DNA of 64,000 nt from Rhynochetos jubatus (taxonomy: Eukaryota; Chordata; Aves; Eurypygiformes; Rhynochetidae): assembly GCA_027574665.1 (NCBI GenBank), contig CM050666.1, positions 6,200,001 to 6,264,000 of the forward strand, in the 5' to 3' direction. Of the stretch, positions 1 through 27,293 are shown piece after piece. The notes beneath the pieces were generated by a model, which was not told the DNA's origin, searched no databases, and saw only the letters and a list, made by a program, of their open reading frames with translations. Position numbers and translations under genes: made by a program. Each line of letters starts with the position of its first letter. Position 1 is the stretch's first letter.

Positions 1-1411
1 CCCTTTTATCCTCCTGAACCTCAGGCCATCATCCCTGTGCTCTCAGAAACACAGACTAAATTTGTACTCAGAGAACACACTGCAGTGACTGCAGACCTGG
101 AAATCTGTAACTCTTCCCTTTATATACATTTTATATATGCCCTAAAAATGTCCCAGTGAGTCGCAGACAAGGAATATTTCTCCTTTTGTAAGGTGACTCC
201 GAACATAATCCAACCACCTGTACATGAGGAGAATGTGCTGGATGCAGGCCCTGTGTTCATATATCTAAAAAAGCATTTTTAAGCACCTTGGGTTCTTTCA
301 GAATGAGAGGTATCCCTCAGGTGAGAGCATTAGAAGCTGCTGAGCAGAGCCTTCTACATGCTTTTCTTTTTAACCCCGTCTCTTTTGTTTCAGAGACATA
401 AAGGGAAAATAGAAATGAATAACAAACTGTTCACTCGCCTCTTTTCATCTCAGAACTACTCCAGCTCACGTCTCCTGCCGACAATACCCAATCCAACCTC
501 TTTGCATGCCTGAGTTCTCACCCTGCATCCCTCAGTGTCTGACCCTGTAAATTATCGTTAGGCATTTCTGCTGCCTTTAGTGGTTTCATTTTGAGAAAAG
601 GAAGCTCGTACCCTTTCTCTTCATCTTTTCTATTGTCTGAGCTGTTTGATAAAGAATTACATCTTTCGGCACAATCTCTCTTTTGTGAACGGCTCCGGCC
701 TGTCTGTAATCCAACACAAACCTCTCATTTATTTTAATCTCTCCCTCTTCATCAATTTCTGTGTTCTCGCCACTCTTCTACGCTCAGTGCAATATTTAGG
801 GGTCTTAGAGACCCAGCACTTCTTAAATACAACTCCTTGATTTGCTATTGTTTGTATCTTCCAGAAGCACTTTCTCGGCAGATATTTCTGCCATGCAGCT
901 TTCAGAGTTTAATTCAGTGATCGACCATCTTTTGATTAAAAGTGAACCAAGTACAAAGTCTGTACAACTCGCTGATGATGCATTCAGTTCCACAGAATAT
1001 GTGGAGTATGAAATCGGGAGTGCCGGTTTGACAAGTGGGTTTGCACTTATCATTTCCTCCTTGAGCAAGACAGATTGACGTCTTCTTCCCTAATTGTTTG
1101 GACGTCATCCAAGTGTCAGTGAAGTTTTGCAAATAGTCTAAAACTGATATTGGTGTAATAAACTGTTTGACTCAACTGGAAGAAAATCTCCGATGCCCCA
1201 TTCTATTCTTTCTCATTGTTGCAGATATGATGACTGGAGTCTCAGGTTTGAGGGGGAACAATAAGGGGGAGTCTTGAAAGTTGTCAAGGAAGTTGGTTGT
1301 CCATCATCCTCACCGTCACCCTCTGATAGAGGCACGAGTCCAAACAAACATGGGTTTTTCAGGTTGCTGTGAACAGGACCCAAGAGCCAAATCCTCTCCT
1401 TTCTGTTCCAG
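1..1411 (+). other. SLC5A1: SLC5A1 intron upstream of the first exon in the window
   Basis: I searched this stretch for the preceding family exon (the one carrying the FFLAGR motif) and did not find it. It ends in a pyrimidine-rich tract and AG at 1410-1411. No other gene, RNA or repeat is recognised. Confidence 0.6.
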
Positions 1412-18305
<16,894 letters not shown>

Positions 18306-19090
18306 ACCTCTGATGGCAGTTCTGAATCGTACTGTATCCTCAAGCAAAAGCGATGACCTGTAGATTTCCAGAGTTAGGTACACTTAGTATTTTCATTGTC
18401 TACGTGTGTAAAAGATCAGGGTGATTGACTTGCTGATTTTGTGCTCATAATTTCAACAATCTAAAGATGAAGGCCACCGGGATTTCAGGAGAGAGAATTT
18501 CTGTTTAGACACCGAATCAATCCAGGGCTAATAGAGGTTCAGAACTTCCATCCAATATTCTCTCTACTGGTGATACATTTCACGTTAGGGGTAGAACAAG
18601 GCTGCATGAGCTGTATTTCATAGCAGGGTTTGTGAACTACATTTTAGGGTTGATTTTTCAACCCTTCTTCTTCTGATCACTCGAATTTCTTTTTCCTTCA
18701 GCTACGATGATTTGACTACAAAACCCCCACAGCAACCGAGGGACCGTATTATCAATTCAAATTAAAAACTTGGTTTGGCTCCCTCCGAGCACGGGATATC
18801 TTCAGTAAAGGACTGATGTACATATTGCTGTATCTGACACTACAGCTCACTTCCCAGTAGCTCTTCTGCCCTTCTCGCTTTTCGCTGTGCCGTGTTTCTC
18901 GGCACTCGGGGGGACACCACACTAACCGTCTGAACCCACCGCGTTTTGAAATTAGGGAAAACAGGTCTCGATGATCTCAATAAGAATTCTGTTTAGGACA
19001 GATTCTCTCTTTAAGCTTAACTTAAAACCTCCTTTCTCTTTATATTTTAATACGTATCTATACTTGAATGTGAATCTTTTTTATACGAAA
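18306..19090 (+). other. SLC5A1: Likely SLC5A1 3' UTR
   Basis: Downstream of the stop with no other gene visible. No canonical AATAAA occurs nearby; an ATTAAA at 18761-18766 followed by a GT/T-rich stretch (TTGGTTTGGCT) is a possible poly(A) signal. A second ATTAAA lies at 20061-20066. The true end cannot be set from sequence. Confidence 0.45.
18761..18766 (+). terminator. Candidate poly(A) signal ATTAAA for SLC5A1
   Basis: ATTAAA variant hexamer about 460 bp after the stop, followed within ten bases by a GT-rich element. A distal alternative is at 20061. Confidence 0.3.
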
Positions 19091-19174
19091 TACATATATT
19101 ATATATACATTATATACACGCACTATATATATAATATATATTTAAGATATATATGTGTGTGTATATATATTTAT
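19091..19174. repeat. AT-rich microsatellite (TA/TG dinucleotide tract)
   Basis: Imperfect runs of TA with a short TG block (ATATGTGTGTGTATATATAT). It lies about 0.8 kb after the SLC5A1 stop and is likely length-polymorphic. Confidence 0.85.
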
Positions 19175-20932
19175 TTCTTACTGATCAGTTCCCATCTTGC
19201 TGTGCCAACGATAATCTCTGCCCACAACTACCTCTTTCTTGTGGGGTCGGTGTTACCCATTGCCTCTCCCTACGGCCCGTGCCACAGACCGATCCGTGCA
19301 CACGGTTAGAAGTCCAAAGCATCAGCGCGCTGGGTTTGCATGTTCCTTCCAAGTACATTTGAGGGCCCCGTGCTGCTCTTCTGCAAAGCTGTAAACCTCT
19401 CTTCTGAAGATGTCATTGCGAGGTGGAACTCATGCTGTATGAGTTAGCAGTTCAGGAGGCAGAACAGTCACAGCTGTGGGGTATCAGGTAAACCCAGCTG
19501 ATTGCCTCCACTTGGTAAGTTTGATACCAGCCGGAGATGCAGGAAAGGATGGATTTAACACCTGAAAGCAAACAGCAATAGATCTTCTTATCATCTAACT
19601 CAGCTTCCTGGGGAACGGAGTGTAAAAAGACGCCGTGGGTTGTTGCAGTCAAGCTGCACCGCAGCTGTTGTTCCTGCTGGACACGTGTCGCGGGACGCTG
19701 CGTCGTCTGAAAGCATTTCAGCCGTACGGCAGGATGCAGGGCTGGGAATAAGTGCACCTGAACAGGAAGCCAGTGTAGGCTCTCTGTACCTGCTGCACCA
19801 CACTGGTGTCACTCCTGCAGCTTTAATCACTCTCACTTCATCATCTTCTGACAGTTCCTGTTCTTCAGGTGGATCTACCAAAACGCTCTGGATTCTAGGA
19901 GAATTCTGTTCTGCAGTGTACGAAAGGTTTGCGTAGGCCAGATCAAATCAGTGCTCTATAAACACCAGTGCAAACCTTTGTCTTGCCGTTAACACAGTGA
20001 TAGAGAATTTTAAAGACCATGGAATTAATTATATTTAACGGACTATGAAGACTTGTATGTATTAAAGTATTTGTATATTTTGAAGTATTCGGTGTCCACG
20101 AAATGATGGGATTTTTATATAATATGATGGAAGACAGCGAAACTTAATCTGGTGTCTGGATTTTGGCTCTGGGTAACAGTAAGGGCTGACAAGTGAACAA
20201 GGAGGGCTGTAATGAGGATTGCCCAGATCTTTGTCAGGCTCCGTTCCAGGAGGAAACACACGTGAAATCACACAACCCTTTGGACAAAAGACAAGTGATT
20301 TCCTGGCAGGCTGAGCAGCCTTTGGAGGATCTCCTGGTTAATCGGGCACTGTCACTTCATTTTCCTCCCCAGGATCAAAGAATTTTGGAAAACTAACCCT
20401 CTGGTTCCCAGGGACAGTGTAAGCCAAATAGGACACTGGTGTACAGAGAAGACACACTGAACAAATCCCACCTTCCACTTGAGACTTACTACACAATTTC
20501 GGGCCAAGTCCTGGGAAAGGGTAACCACTCTTCCCTCGTGTGTTCATTTTTCTGTATCACCCATAACAGATGTACCCAACTGTCTCACAAACGTTCATTA
20601 TTAACAATCATGACAACACTCTGTCCTTAGAACTCAGAGTTTGGTTTTATTCCTATTTTGCTGTTGAAAAGCTCATGCACTCAAACGCCGGGGGAGGGCA
20701 GGTCTGTGGCTTAATTTGGAATAGACCTGCAGCAACCGTGGCTGGTTTTAACAAAAGGCCTGTCCGTGGTGAATTAGCCCATGGCACAGGACGAGTTCTG
20801 CAGGTGGAAGTGATTGCTGGGGTCAGAGCACGGTCAGCAGCTGCGATTGCAGCTCCTGCTCAGGTCACTTTCATTAGGGATGCTTATATGAGGAAAAGCT
20901 GACACAGAAATGGGGAGCAAAGAGCAGTGACA

Positions 20933-21024
20933 GATACACAGAACCACAGAAGGGTTTGGGTCGGAAGGGAACTTAAAGACCACTCAGTTCCAACCCCTGC
21001 AATGGGCAGGGACACCCTCCACTC
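20933..21024 (-). mobile_element. CR1 LINE 3'-end remnant
   Basis: Reverse-complement CR1 tail: CACAGAACCACAGAAGGGTT, GGGTCGGAAGGGAACTTAAA, CCAACCCCTGCAATGGGCAG, GGGACACCCTCCACT. About 90 bp, 5'-truncated. Confidence 0.8.
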
Positions 21025-23368
21025 GAAGGTCACCACCAGCGGTGACACCTCTGGGACAGAAGCTGCAGAGCCCTGGGTGTCAGCTCTGGAGGACACCTGA
21101 ATTCACCGCTCTGCAGCACCGAGCTGGAGGAGAGTGTAAAGCCGCCGTTCCTGGGACACAGTCACCGGAGGGGGAAGGGTTGTGTGCAGGCTGTGGGGTC
21201 ACAGCCCAGCTGATCTGAGGAAGGCTGCTGGGTCTTGGAATGTATTTAGCGATGCGCTGTGCCAGCTGCAGGTCCCTGTCCTGCCCCTGCAGTCTGGTGG
21301 GGAGGAGAGCAGCCATTAGTGAGTGTCTCTTGTGCTCAACTTCAGACACAGTATGGCAGAGCTAATGTTGGAGTGTGGCGCGGCACTAAGAGATAAGAAA
21401 TGCAAACCCCCCTGGTTTTATTCGGTGGTTCACAGCATTCTTATTGCAGGCCTGTGCTGGAGAACGTAAAGGATGGAGTAAAGCTGCCCCCACTCCAGTG
21501 CCTGCCAGTTGTTCTAACAACAGCACAACCAGTGCCTGAGGTTACTACCCTCGCCATTAAGGAGATAGGTTGCCTTTTTTCCCCTCCTGGAGAACACTTG
21601 TCACCTGCCACGGGAAGCTGAGAAAAAGAAGTTTCCCCAGGGCTGTTGTGCCACCCTCTGCCCTGGCAGTGCTCACAGCCGAGTCGCTGTGCCGGTGCTG
21701 CACCAGCAGCTCCCCTGCGTGTCCTAAGGTACCTGGAAGAACTTCAGCCTGAGGTAAGCGTGAGCTCATCCTTACTCTGTGCAGCACTTTTATTTACAGT
21801 GGCAGAGCCCATAACGTTAAAAACTTAGCTTTGATTCGAAGTATCTTAAAACAAATCACTAAAATGGTTTTGATTCATTTAAATTAAACTTTTGTCTTGC
21901 TAACAATAGTGCTGAGCTTAAATTTTTCAGCATCTTAGTTTTGTGTCTGGCCACAGAAAAGACATTCTGCCCTTCTGGTTTGATGTAATTAGCCAAATCT
22001 GACTTTCCCAGGCTCTTTAGTTTTTCCTTAGAGAAATCTCTCCCTTCTAGGCATATTTCATATGATTTCCATTTTTATTTTTTAATGACAAACGTAGTGG
22101 TGGGAAGCAAAGACACCCCCTGCTTTGGAACATATGCCAGAGCTCAGGCAGGGCTTTGTTCCATTTCGGGTCTGGGCAGGTGTGTAAGACGAGCGCCGAT
22201 ACCGTACAGAGCCTTATTTGCAAAGGGTTCATGCTGCCTGTAAAGCCATCACCAGGCAGACGCTCAGAATGCGGTACCGAAGGTCCGGGTCAGCTACGTT
22301 CCTTCGCGTCAGAGCAGTTCAGTCTGGACGGTGTTATTCCTCCAGCTGCACAGCTAATTATCTTCCTAACTCGCTGAGGTGCGGTACCTGCATGAGCAGG
22401 GGGGGCCGTGACCGACGTTTGGAACTGAGCTAGGAGGGTCACCGTTGGTGAATCTTCCTGCAGCAGTTTTTATGTGCGGATAAGACTACCATTCCCCACT
22501 GTTCCCTCGTCCTTTGCCGAACATTCAGCACGTTATTAAGCTGCCTGGCTCTCTCGCTGGGTCGGAAGCACCCTGACATCAGCGTGTATCACGCAGGAGT
22601 GCCGGACGTGTGTAAAGTGTATTTAAAAGGCAGAGTTCCTCCGGGATCCTGCCCAGAGGGAATGAATCCAACGACTCAGTACTTCTAAATCATATCTTTA
22701 CAGGAGAGGAAGTTCACCCTTTGGTCAGGTTATGGAAGAGAAACATTTTAATCACTCCTAGAGAGCAAGTTGACGCTTTGTGCAAGGGTAACGCGGTTTG
22801 CAGGGTGACTGGCTTTCTGCCAGGGAAAAGCAGCCTGACAAATAACCCTGTCCTACAGGTGATGCAGCTTCTTTTGTGGCCACAACTTGGTAACTTCCAG
22901 ATACAGAAACACCAGGGGAGAGCACAACCTGGGTGAAAACACATGGGGCTTCCTGTGAAGCTGGGTCAGCTGCACTATCACACCTTCCCTGGTTGCTGAG
23001 ACTGGCTGGGATTTGTCCTGCTGGCTGGCTGGCTTCATTTCTTCGCCCAGCCCTTCTGCTGATGCCCCTTAAATCCCACACGGCTGCAGACAAGAGATTT
23101 GCAGCGTGTCTGTAGTGACCTGCCTTCATGACACCCTGCGTAAAATGCTGCTGAACCACCCATCACCTCTAAACGCAGGAGCCACCTTCTTTCCGTCAGG
23201 CAATTTATGTCTTGCTGGATAGGCTCCCTCCGTCAAACACCTTGAACTTTGTGCTAGTCTCAATTCTGTGAAGGAAAAGGGCTTTTTTAAAAAGTTAAAA
23301 ATGTTAAAAACTCCAGAGTAGGGAATTGACCTTTTTGAGGTCTCTGTTCTGTTTATCTCTCTGGTTAA

Positions 23369-23420
23369 TCATAGAAAACTCGAGCTTGGAAGGGGCCTCT
23401 GGAGATGGTCTTGTCCAGGT
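23369..23420 (-). mobile_element. Possible short CR1 remnant
   Basis: The stretch around AATCATAGAAAACTCGAGCT and TTGGAAGGGGCCTCTGGAGA resembles the reverse-complement CR1 tail (tail motif, then 'TTGGAAGGGACCT'-like), but it is only about 50 bp and could be chance. Confidence 0.45.
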
Positions 23421-24657
23421 CCTGTTGGACTGTAACGTGAGGATCAGCTTTCCTCTCACTCCCTCCTTCCCCAAAAGTGAGCCACAACAGCAAAGCTCTT
23501 CAGTCCTGGCACAACACTTCCATTTCCATTATATCTGTTAAATTTTGTACTCGGAGGGTAATTATGGCTGTACAAAACTACAGCACACCAAGTGCTAGCA
23601 CAAGCACAGAGGCACTTCTGTTCCATTCTGTAACCAGTTTCAGACAGGGCCAGACCCCTCTCCTGCTAGAGGCTGTGGGGTCTGCCCCCAGCACAGCCTT
23701 ACCAAGGGCCACCCCAGTAAAGTCTCTCTGACCTGTTTTCCTCTTACCCTAAGCGTGGACAACTGCACATGGCAGCCCTGAGCCTGGCTCCAAGCACAGG
23801 GAAGGGGAAAACCTGCCTGGTGAGATCCTCACCAGCTTAAAAACACGGCAACAATCACCGCAGCTAAGGCTGAGAGCCTGCTGGCACATGCAGCGAGAGC
23901 GGGGCTGGGAAAGGGCTGCTACAGAGGCTCTCCTCGAGCAGCCATTAGCTGGGGGTGACGGAGGGTCACACGGATAGGTCCCACCTCAGGGCCGGCGTTA
24001 GGCTGAGGTGCTCTTAGCCCAGGGCAGCCGGGCCCATCGCCACCTGATTCACCCCTGGCAAGTCTTGTCAGCAATTCCGTTTGTTAGAACCATCTGATAG
24101 GTCTTTGGTTATGGTTTGGGCTGGGAAAGCCTCACAGTTCTCTAGGGAAAGCCCTGCCATGTGCTGCCCTTGCTTTTCCTGCGCTGATGCTCTAAATGGC
24201 TCTAATCCCACGTTCAGCGAATGTTTGCGGCAACGCCCCTGTAAATTCCTGTCGTTAGGGCACTTTCTCAGCATAGACAAGATGCTGGAGAGGTTAATGA
24301 TGAACTATTCTAATGTAATTAGTTATTAATTAGTGCTTGATAGGCTGACATTTAAAAGAAAAGGGAGGCCATTCTGAAGAAAACGAAAAGGACCGGTTTC
24401 TCGTATCACAGGAAAACCTTGGTCACCCCGGAAGCACCTCCTAGTGGAGAATTCCAGACCTCGGAACTTTTCTGGTTCCACATTACCCTGCTCCTGTCCT
24501 GCAGCGAAGATGTGGAACTGTTGACAAAGGGCTTTTCGGGAGGGCTGATCCAGAGTAAGCGAGGAGGAGAGGTTTGGTTTTGAAGGTCTCATAATCACAC
24601 AACTTTTACAGCCAGACAACAACAGAGGGCAACAGAGCTCCGCGGAACATCGCGCTG

Positions 24658-24899
24658 TCAGCAAGGTTTCCACGCGATGACACGGATGGCGACTTTGGCA
24701 GCTCTTCTCACTGCCTCACGGCGATCGTTCAGACACTGCTGAAACGTAGCTGTATGCTCTAGGAGAGTCTTGCGGCCCTCGGGTAGCTCAGCCAGCATGG
24801 TGAGGGTTTTGAGTGCGCTCAGACGGGCTTTGCTGGTTTCCTCAGCAACCAGCTTCAGTAAAGGTGGAATGGCTTCGGCACCTAGGGCTGAGAACCTCC
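24658..24899 (-). CDS. RSPH14: RSPH14 last coding exon with stop
   Basis: 242 bp on the minus strand: acceptor CTCCGCAG, completes a split Gly codon, 79 further residues, TGA at 24658-24660. It carries two ARM-type helical repeats and ends VAIRVIAWKPC. No AATAAA is seen shortly downstream. Confidence 0.92.
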
Positions 24900-27293
24900 C
24901 TGCGGAGACATAAACGGGCTTTAAAATGTGTGATTACGTCCAGTCAACGTGCTTCTGAACTGCTGCCTTCTACTCCCTGCCCAGCTGCAGCTGTGCCCAC
25001 CCCAGAGGGTGCTGTGCAAAGAGCCAGGACCTGCTTGTCTTTTAAGAGGGAAGCTAGCTGCCAGCTGGTTGTTAAGAACAAGGAGCCTCCTTAGTGAATT
25101 ATCTGCCTTGCACATTATTATTTCATCTGCGAGAACTGACCTAAGAAGATAAGGCACTGAACGACAGGGTAAACTGTTGGAGGGATGTTAGATGCCCTTA
25201 AGAGCATCCTCCATTATTTTATTTTCAGACACTTCAAGCGCTGAGATCCACTCGTGTGTTGTCTCTGGAAGCCAGGGGATGGTTGCAGAAGAGGACTGGA
25301 ACACAACTGCTGTGGTTGAGCCCTTTACGTCTAATTACTCACTGAGCCACTGAAAACTTAGCAGTTAGTATTTTCAGTGTTACTTGGCAGAACTACAGCC
25401 CTTGTTCATACCCATTCCTCTCCCAGCCGTGAGAGAGAAACCACCTCTAAGCACAAAGGGCGTTTCCAGAAAGCGGTGCTCCTCTGCGGAGGACTGGTGG
25501 TTCAGCGCAGCCTCAGGGACGGGTATCTGTGTGGGCTGGGCTCGAGTGGAAAACAGTCCCGCTCTGGAGCAGCCCTGAGTGAAATGACGCAGGTGGGGGA
25601 GATCAATAATGTCTTGACCTACTTCAGGTGAATGAAGTGTGAAATATCCCATCCCCCCTGGACACTGGGGGAGCAACAGTAGTTGCTCGAGACAGATCTA
25701 AAGAAATCGTGAAGTTCTGTAACACTGTCAGAAACTGAGGACAGGGGGTAGGGGAGCAGAAGTGCCGATACTAAGTTGGATTAGAACTGGATTAGTCTCC
25801 CAACAGAACGGCCTCCGTCTCTCACCCTGAGGTTTCACAGCAGCAAACATCAGTGCTCCCGCTGCACCAGCTTGGACGTCAGGGTCTGCGTCCTCCAGCA
25901 GGCTCACCAGCACAGGAATGACTTCGCAGACCACACTCTTTCCCTCTGGGTGAGTTCTGTGAGGAAGAGATGGTTACACTGACTGCGTCTGCTCACCGTG
26001 CAGCTGCCCATGGCTTCTCCCCATGCCCGGACCCCTGCAGCCCTCCTTCGTGTCATGACAACAGCGCCGACAAGTCCTGCTCTTGGTTCCCCTTGGCGCA
26101 GTGCTCTGGCTGTGAGACAGGCGGCAAGCGCCACCACCCAGCCGGGAGGGGCAGGAAGGGGATGTCTGGCTGTGCCTGCTGGCTGTTACCTCTGCTTGCT
26201 GGTACAATGCTGATGATATCGTATCAACCGATGTGGGGGGGCTTAACAATTTTTAGGCTATTTTTAGGTGACGTTTGGATTCCTTTCGCTTTCCACGATA
26301 CACTGGAGATTGATGGCCAACAGCACGTAACAGGATGTAGGACTGAGCCTGCTGGTGGCCCCAGTGGCAATTCAGTTAGAAACCTGGCTGCTGAACCCTA
26401 TACGGACTATAAAATCTGCTCAATTAGGAGTCTGCAATTAATTCTTCTTCCAGGTCAATTTTCTCTCTCGCTTTCCAGGCTCTGTAATGCAGGGGATATT
26501 TAACAAGGCCCAGCTACCGCCAGGCCCTAGAGCGTAGCTGATGTCTGTACTCTGGGTGCATTTCAGCTTGCTGTCTCTGACTCACTTCATCTATACTGCC
26601 TTTTCCTTGCTTTGTTAGAGGACATTAGGAAGTGTTTTGTGCCAACTGGTTTGTAAACGACATGATCTGCAGAGCTTTTTAAAGGAGACACCTGTTGAGC
26701 ACTTTTATTGTATGTTGTGATTGCAGGACAGTGGACTGAAGTTGTTCCTTTCATCCTACATTTGATATAAAGATTGCTTTTTCTGGTCCGTCACTGACGT
26801 ACATAGCAGCCAGCGTCAGAAAACTACTTCTGTCCTCAGTCCCATTGAAACAGGAGAATGAATGGCATTTCCTCATCAGTAGCTGCTTTCTCTTACAGCA
26901 GTTAGGATTTTCAGAAGTCTTCTACGTGCATTCAGGCTGATACTGCTTTACATGTGAAATGTGACAGCTTCAGTGTGTAGTGGAACACAGCTGTAAACTA
27001 GTGCCGTTGATTCCATCATGAAACGAGTATTTTCTTGGGCTTAAGTGTTATGGGCAGATTTTCTTACCCAATTTCCAACAGGACCCAAGCTGCTTTGCTT
27101 CTGATGGCCGCTGATGAGTGTGTGAGCTTCTCCTTCAGGACAGTAATGGCACCAGTTGCTAGCGCTTCAGAAGCTTCCACACGCAGACAGTTGGAGAGTG
27201 TATCAAGGATTAGCTCCTGGATTTCATCTGACTCAGTCTTCAGTTTGAGTACGAGCCGGGGAATCAAACCGGCACGCAGTATGCCAACAGCCC
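24658..27293 (-). CDS. RSPH14: Radial spoke head 14 homolog, C-terminal part (3 exons, 5' partial in window)
   Basis: RSPH14 (RTDR1) is an armadillo/HEAT-repeat protein of the axonemal radial spoke in motile cilia and sperm flagella. Three minus-strand exons (27293-27068, 25956-25826, 24899-24658) join in compatible phases into 198 residues ending at TGA. The human protein is 348 residues, so this is about its last 57%. Diagnostic segments: AGLIPRLVLKLKTE and IQELILDTLSNCL in the first exon, IPVLVSLLEDADPDVQ and AAGALMFAAV in the second, EAIPPLLKLV, then MLAELPEGRKTLLEH and AVRRAAKVAIRVI in the third; each is an amphipathic repeat matching the human order. The N-terminal repeats are not found between 27.3 and 64 kb, so the 5' exons probably lie beyond GNAZ. 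Confidence 0.92.
24900..25825 (-). other. RSPH14: RSPH14 intron, 0.9 kb
   Basis: Minus-strand donor GTGAGA and acceptor CTCCGCAG. ORFs inside are shadows with no recognised family. Confidence 0.7.
25826..25956 (-). CDS. RSPH14: RSPH14 penultimate coding exon
   Basis: 131 bp on the minus strand; acceptor CTTCCTCACAG, donor GTGAGA. It encodes THPEGKSVVCEVIPVLVSLL, then EDADPDVQAGAAGALMFAAV, one full ARM repeat matching the human segment around MIPTLVHLLEDEDEEVQ. Confidence 0.93.
25957..27067 (-). other. RSPH14: RSPH14 intron, 1.1 kb
   Basis: Minus-strand GTAAGA donor and CCTCACAG acceptor. The 177-codon plus-strand ORF over 25970-26503 overlaps intron and is not recognised. Confidence 0.7.
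27068..27293 (-). CDS. RSPH14: RSPH14 coding exon (third from the end)
   Basis: 226 bp on the minus strand; acceptor CCTGCCGCAG, donor GTAAGA. It encodes AVGILRAGLIPRLVLKLKTE, then IQELILDTLSNCLRVEASEA and IRSKAAWVLLEI, aligned with the human segment containing IQELILDTL and IRSKAA. It starts two bases into a Gly codon, so an upstream exon ending in G is required. Confidence 0.93.

Larger units (their letters stand above)
19175..24657. other. Convergent intergenic region between SLC5A1 and RSPH14
   Basis: The two genes face each other tail to tail across about 6.3 kb. The region holds CR1 remnants (20933-21024 and a weak one near 23369-23420) and an exon-like minus-strand ORF at 19790-19910. 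Otherwise only short unrecognised ORFs are present. Part of it may be 3' UTR of either gene. Confidence 0.6.

Noticed and set aside
25970-26503. 177-codon plus-strand ORF
   Set aside because: It overlaps the intron antisense to RSPH14, shows no domain or motif, and has no supporting splice sites.
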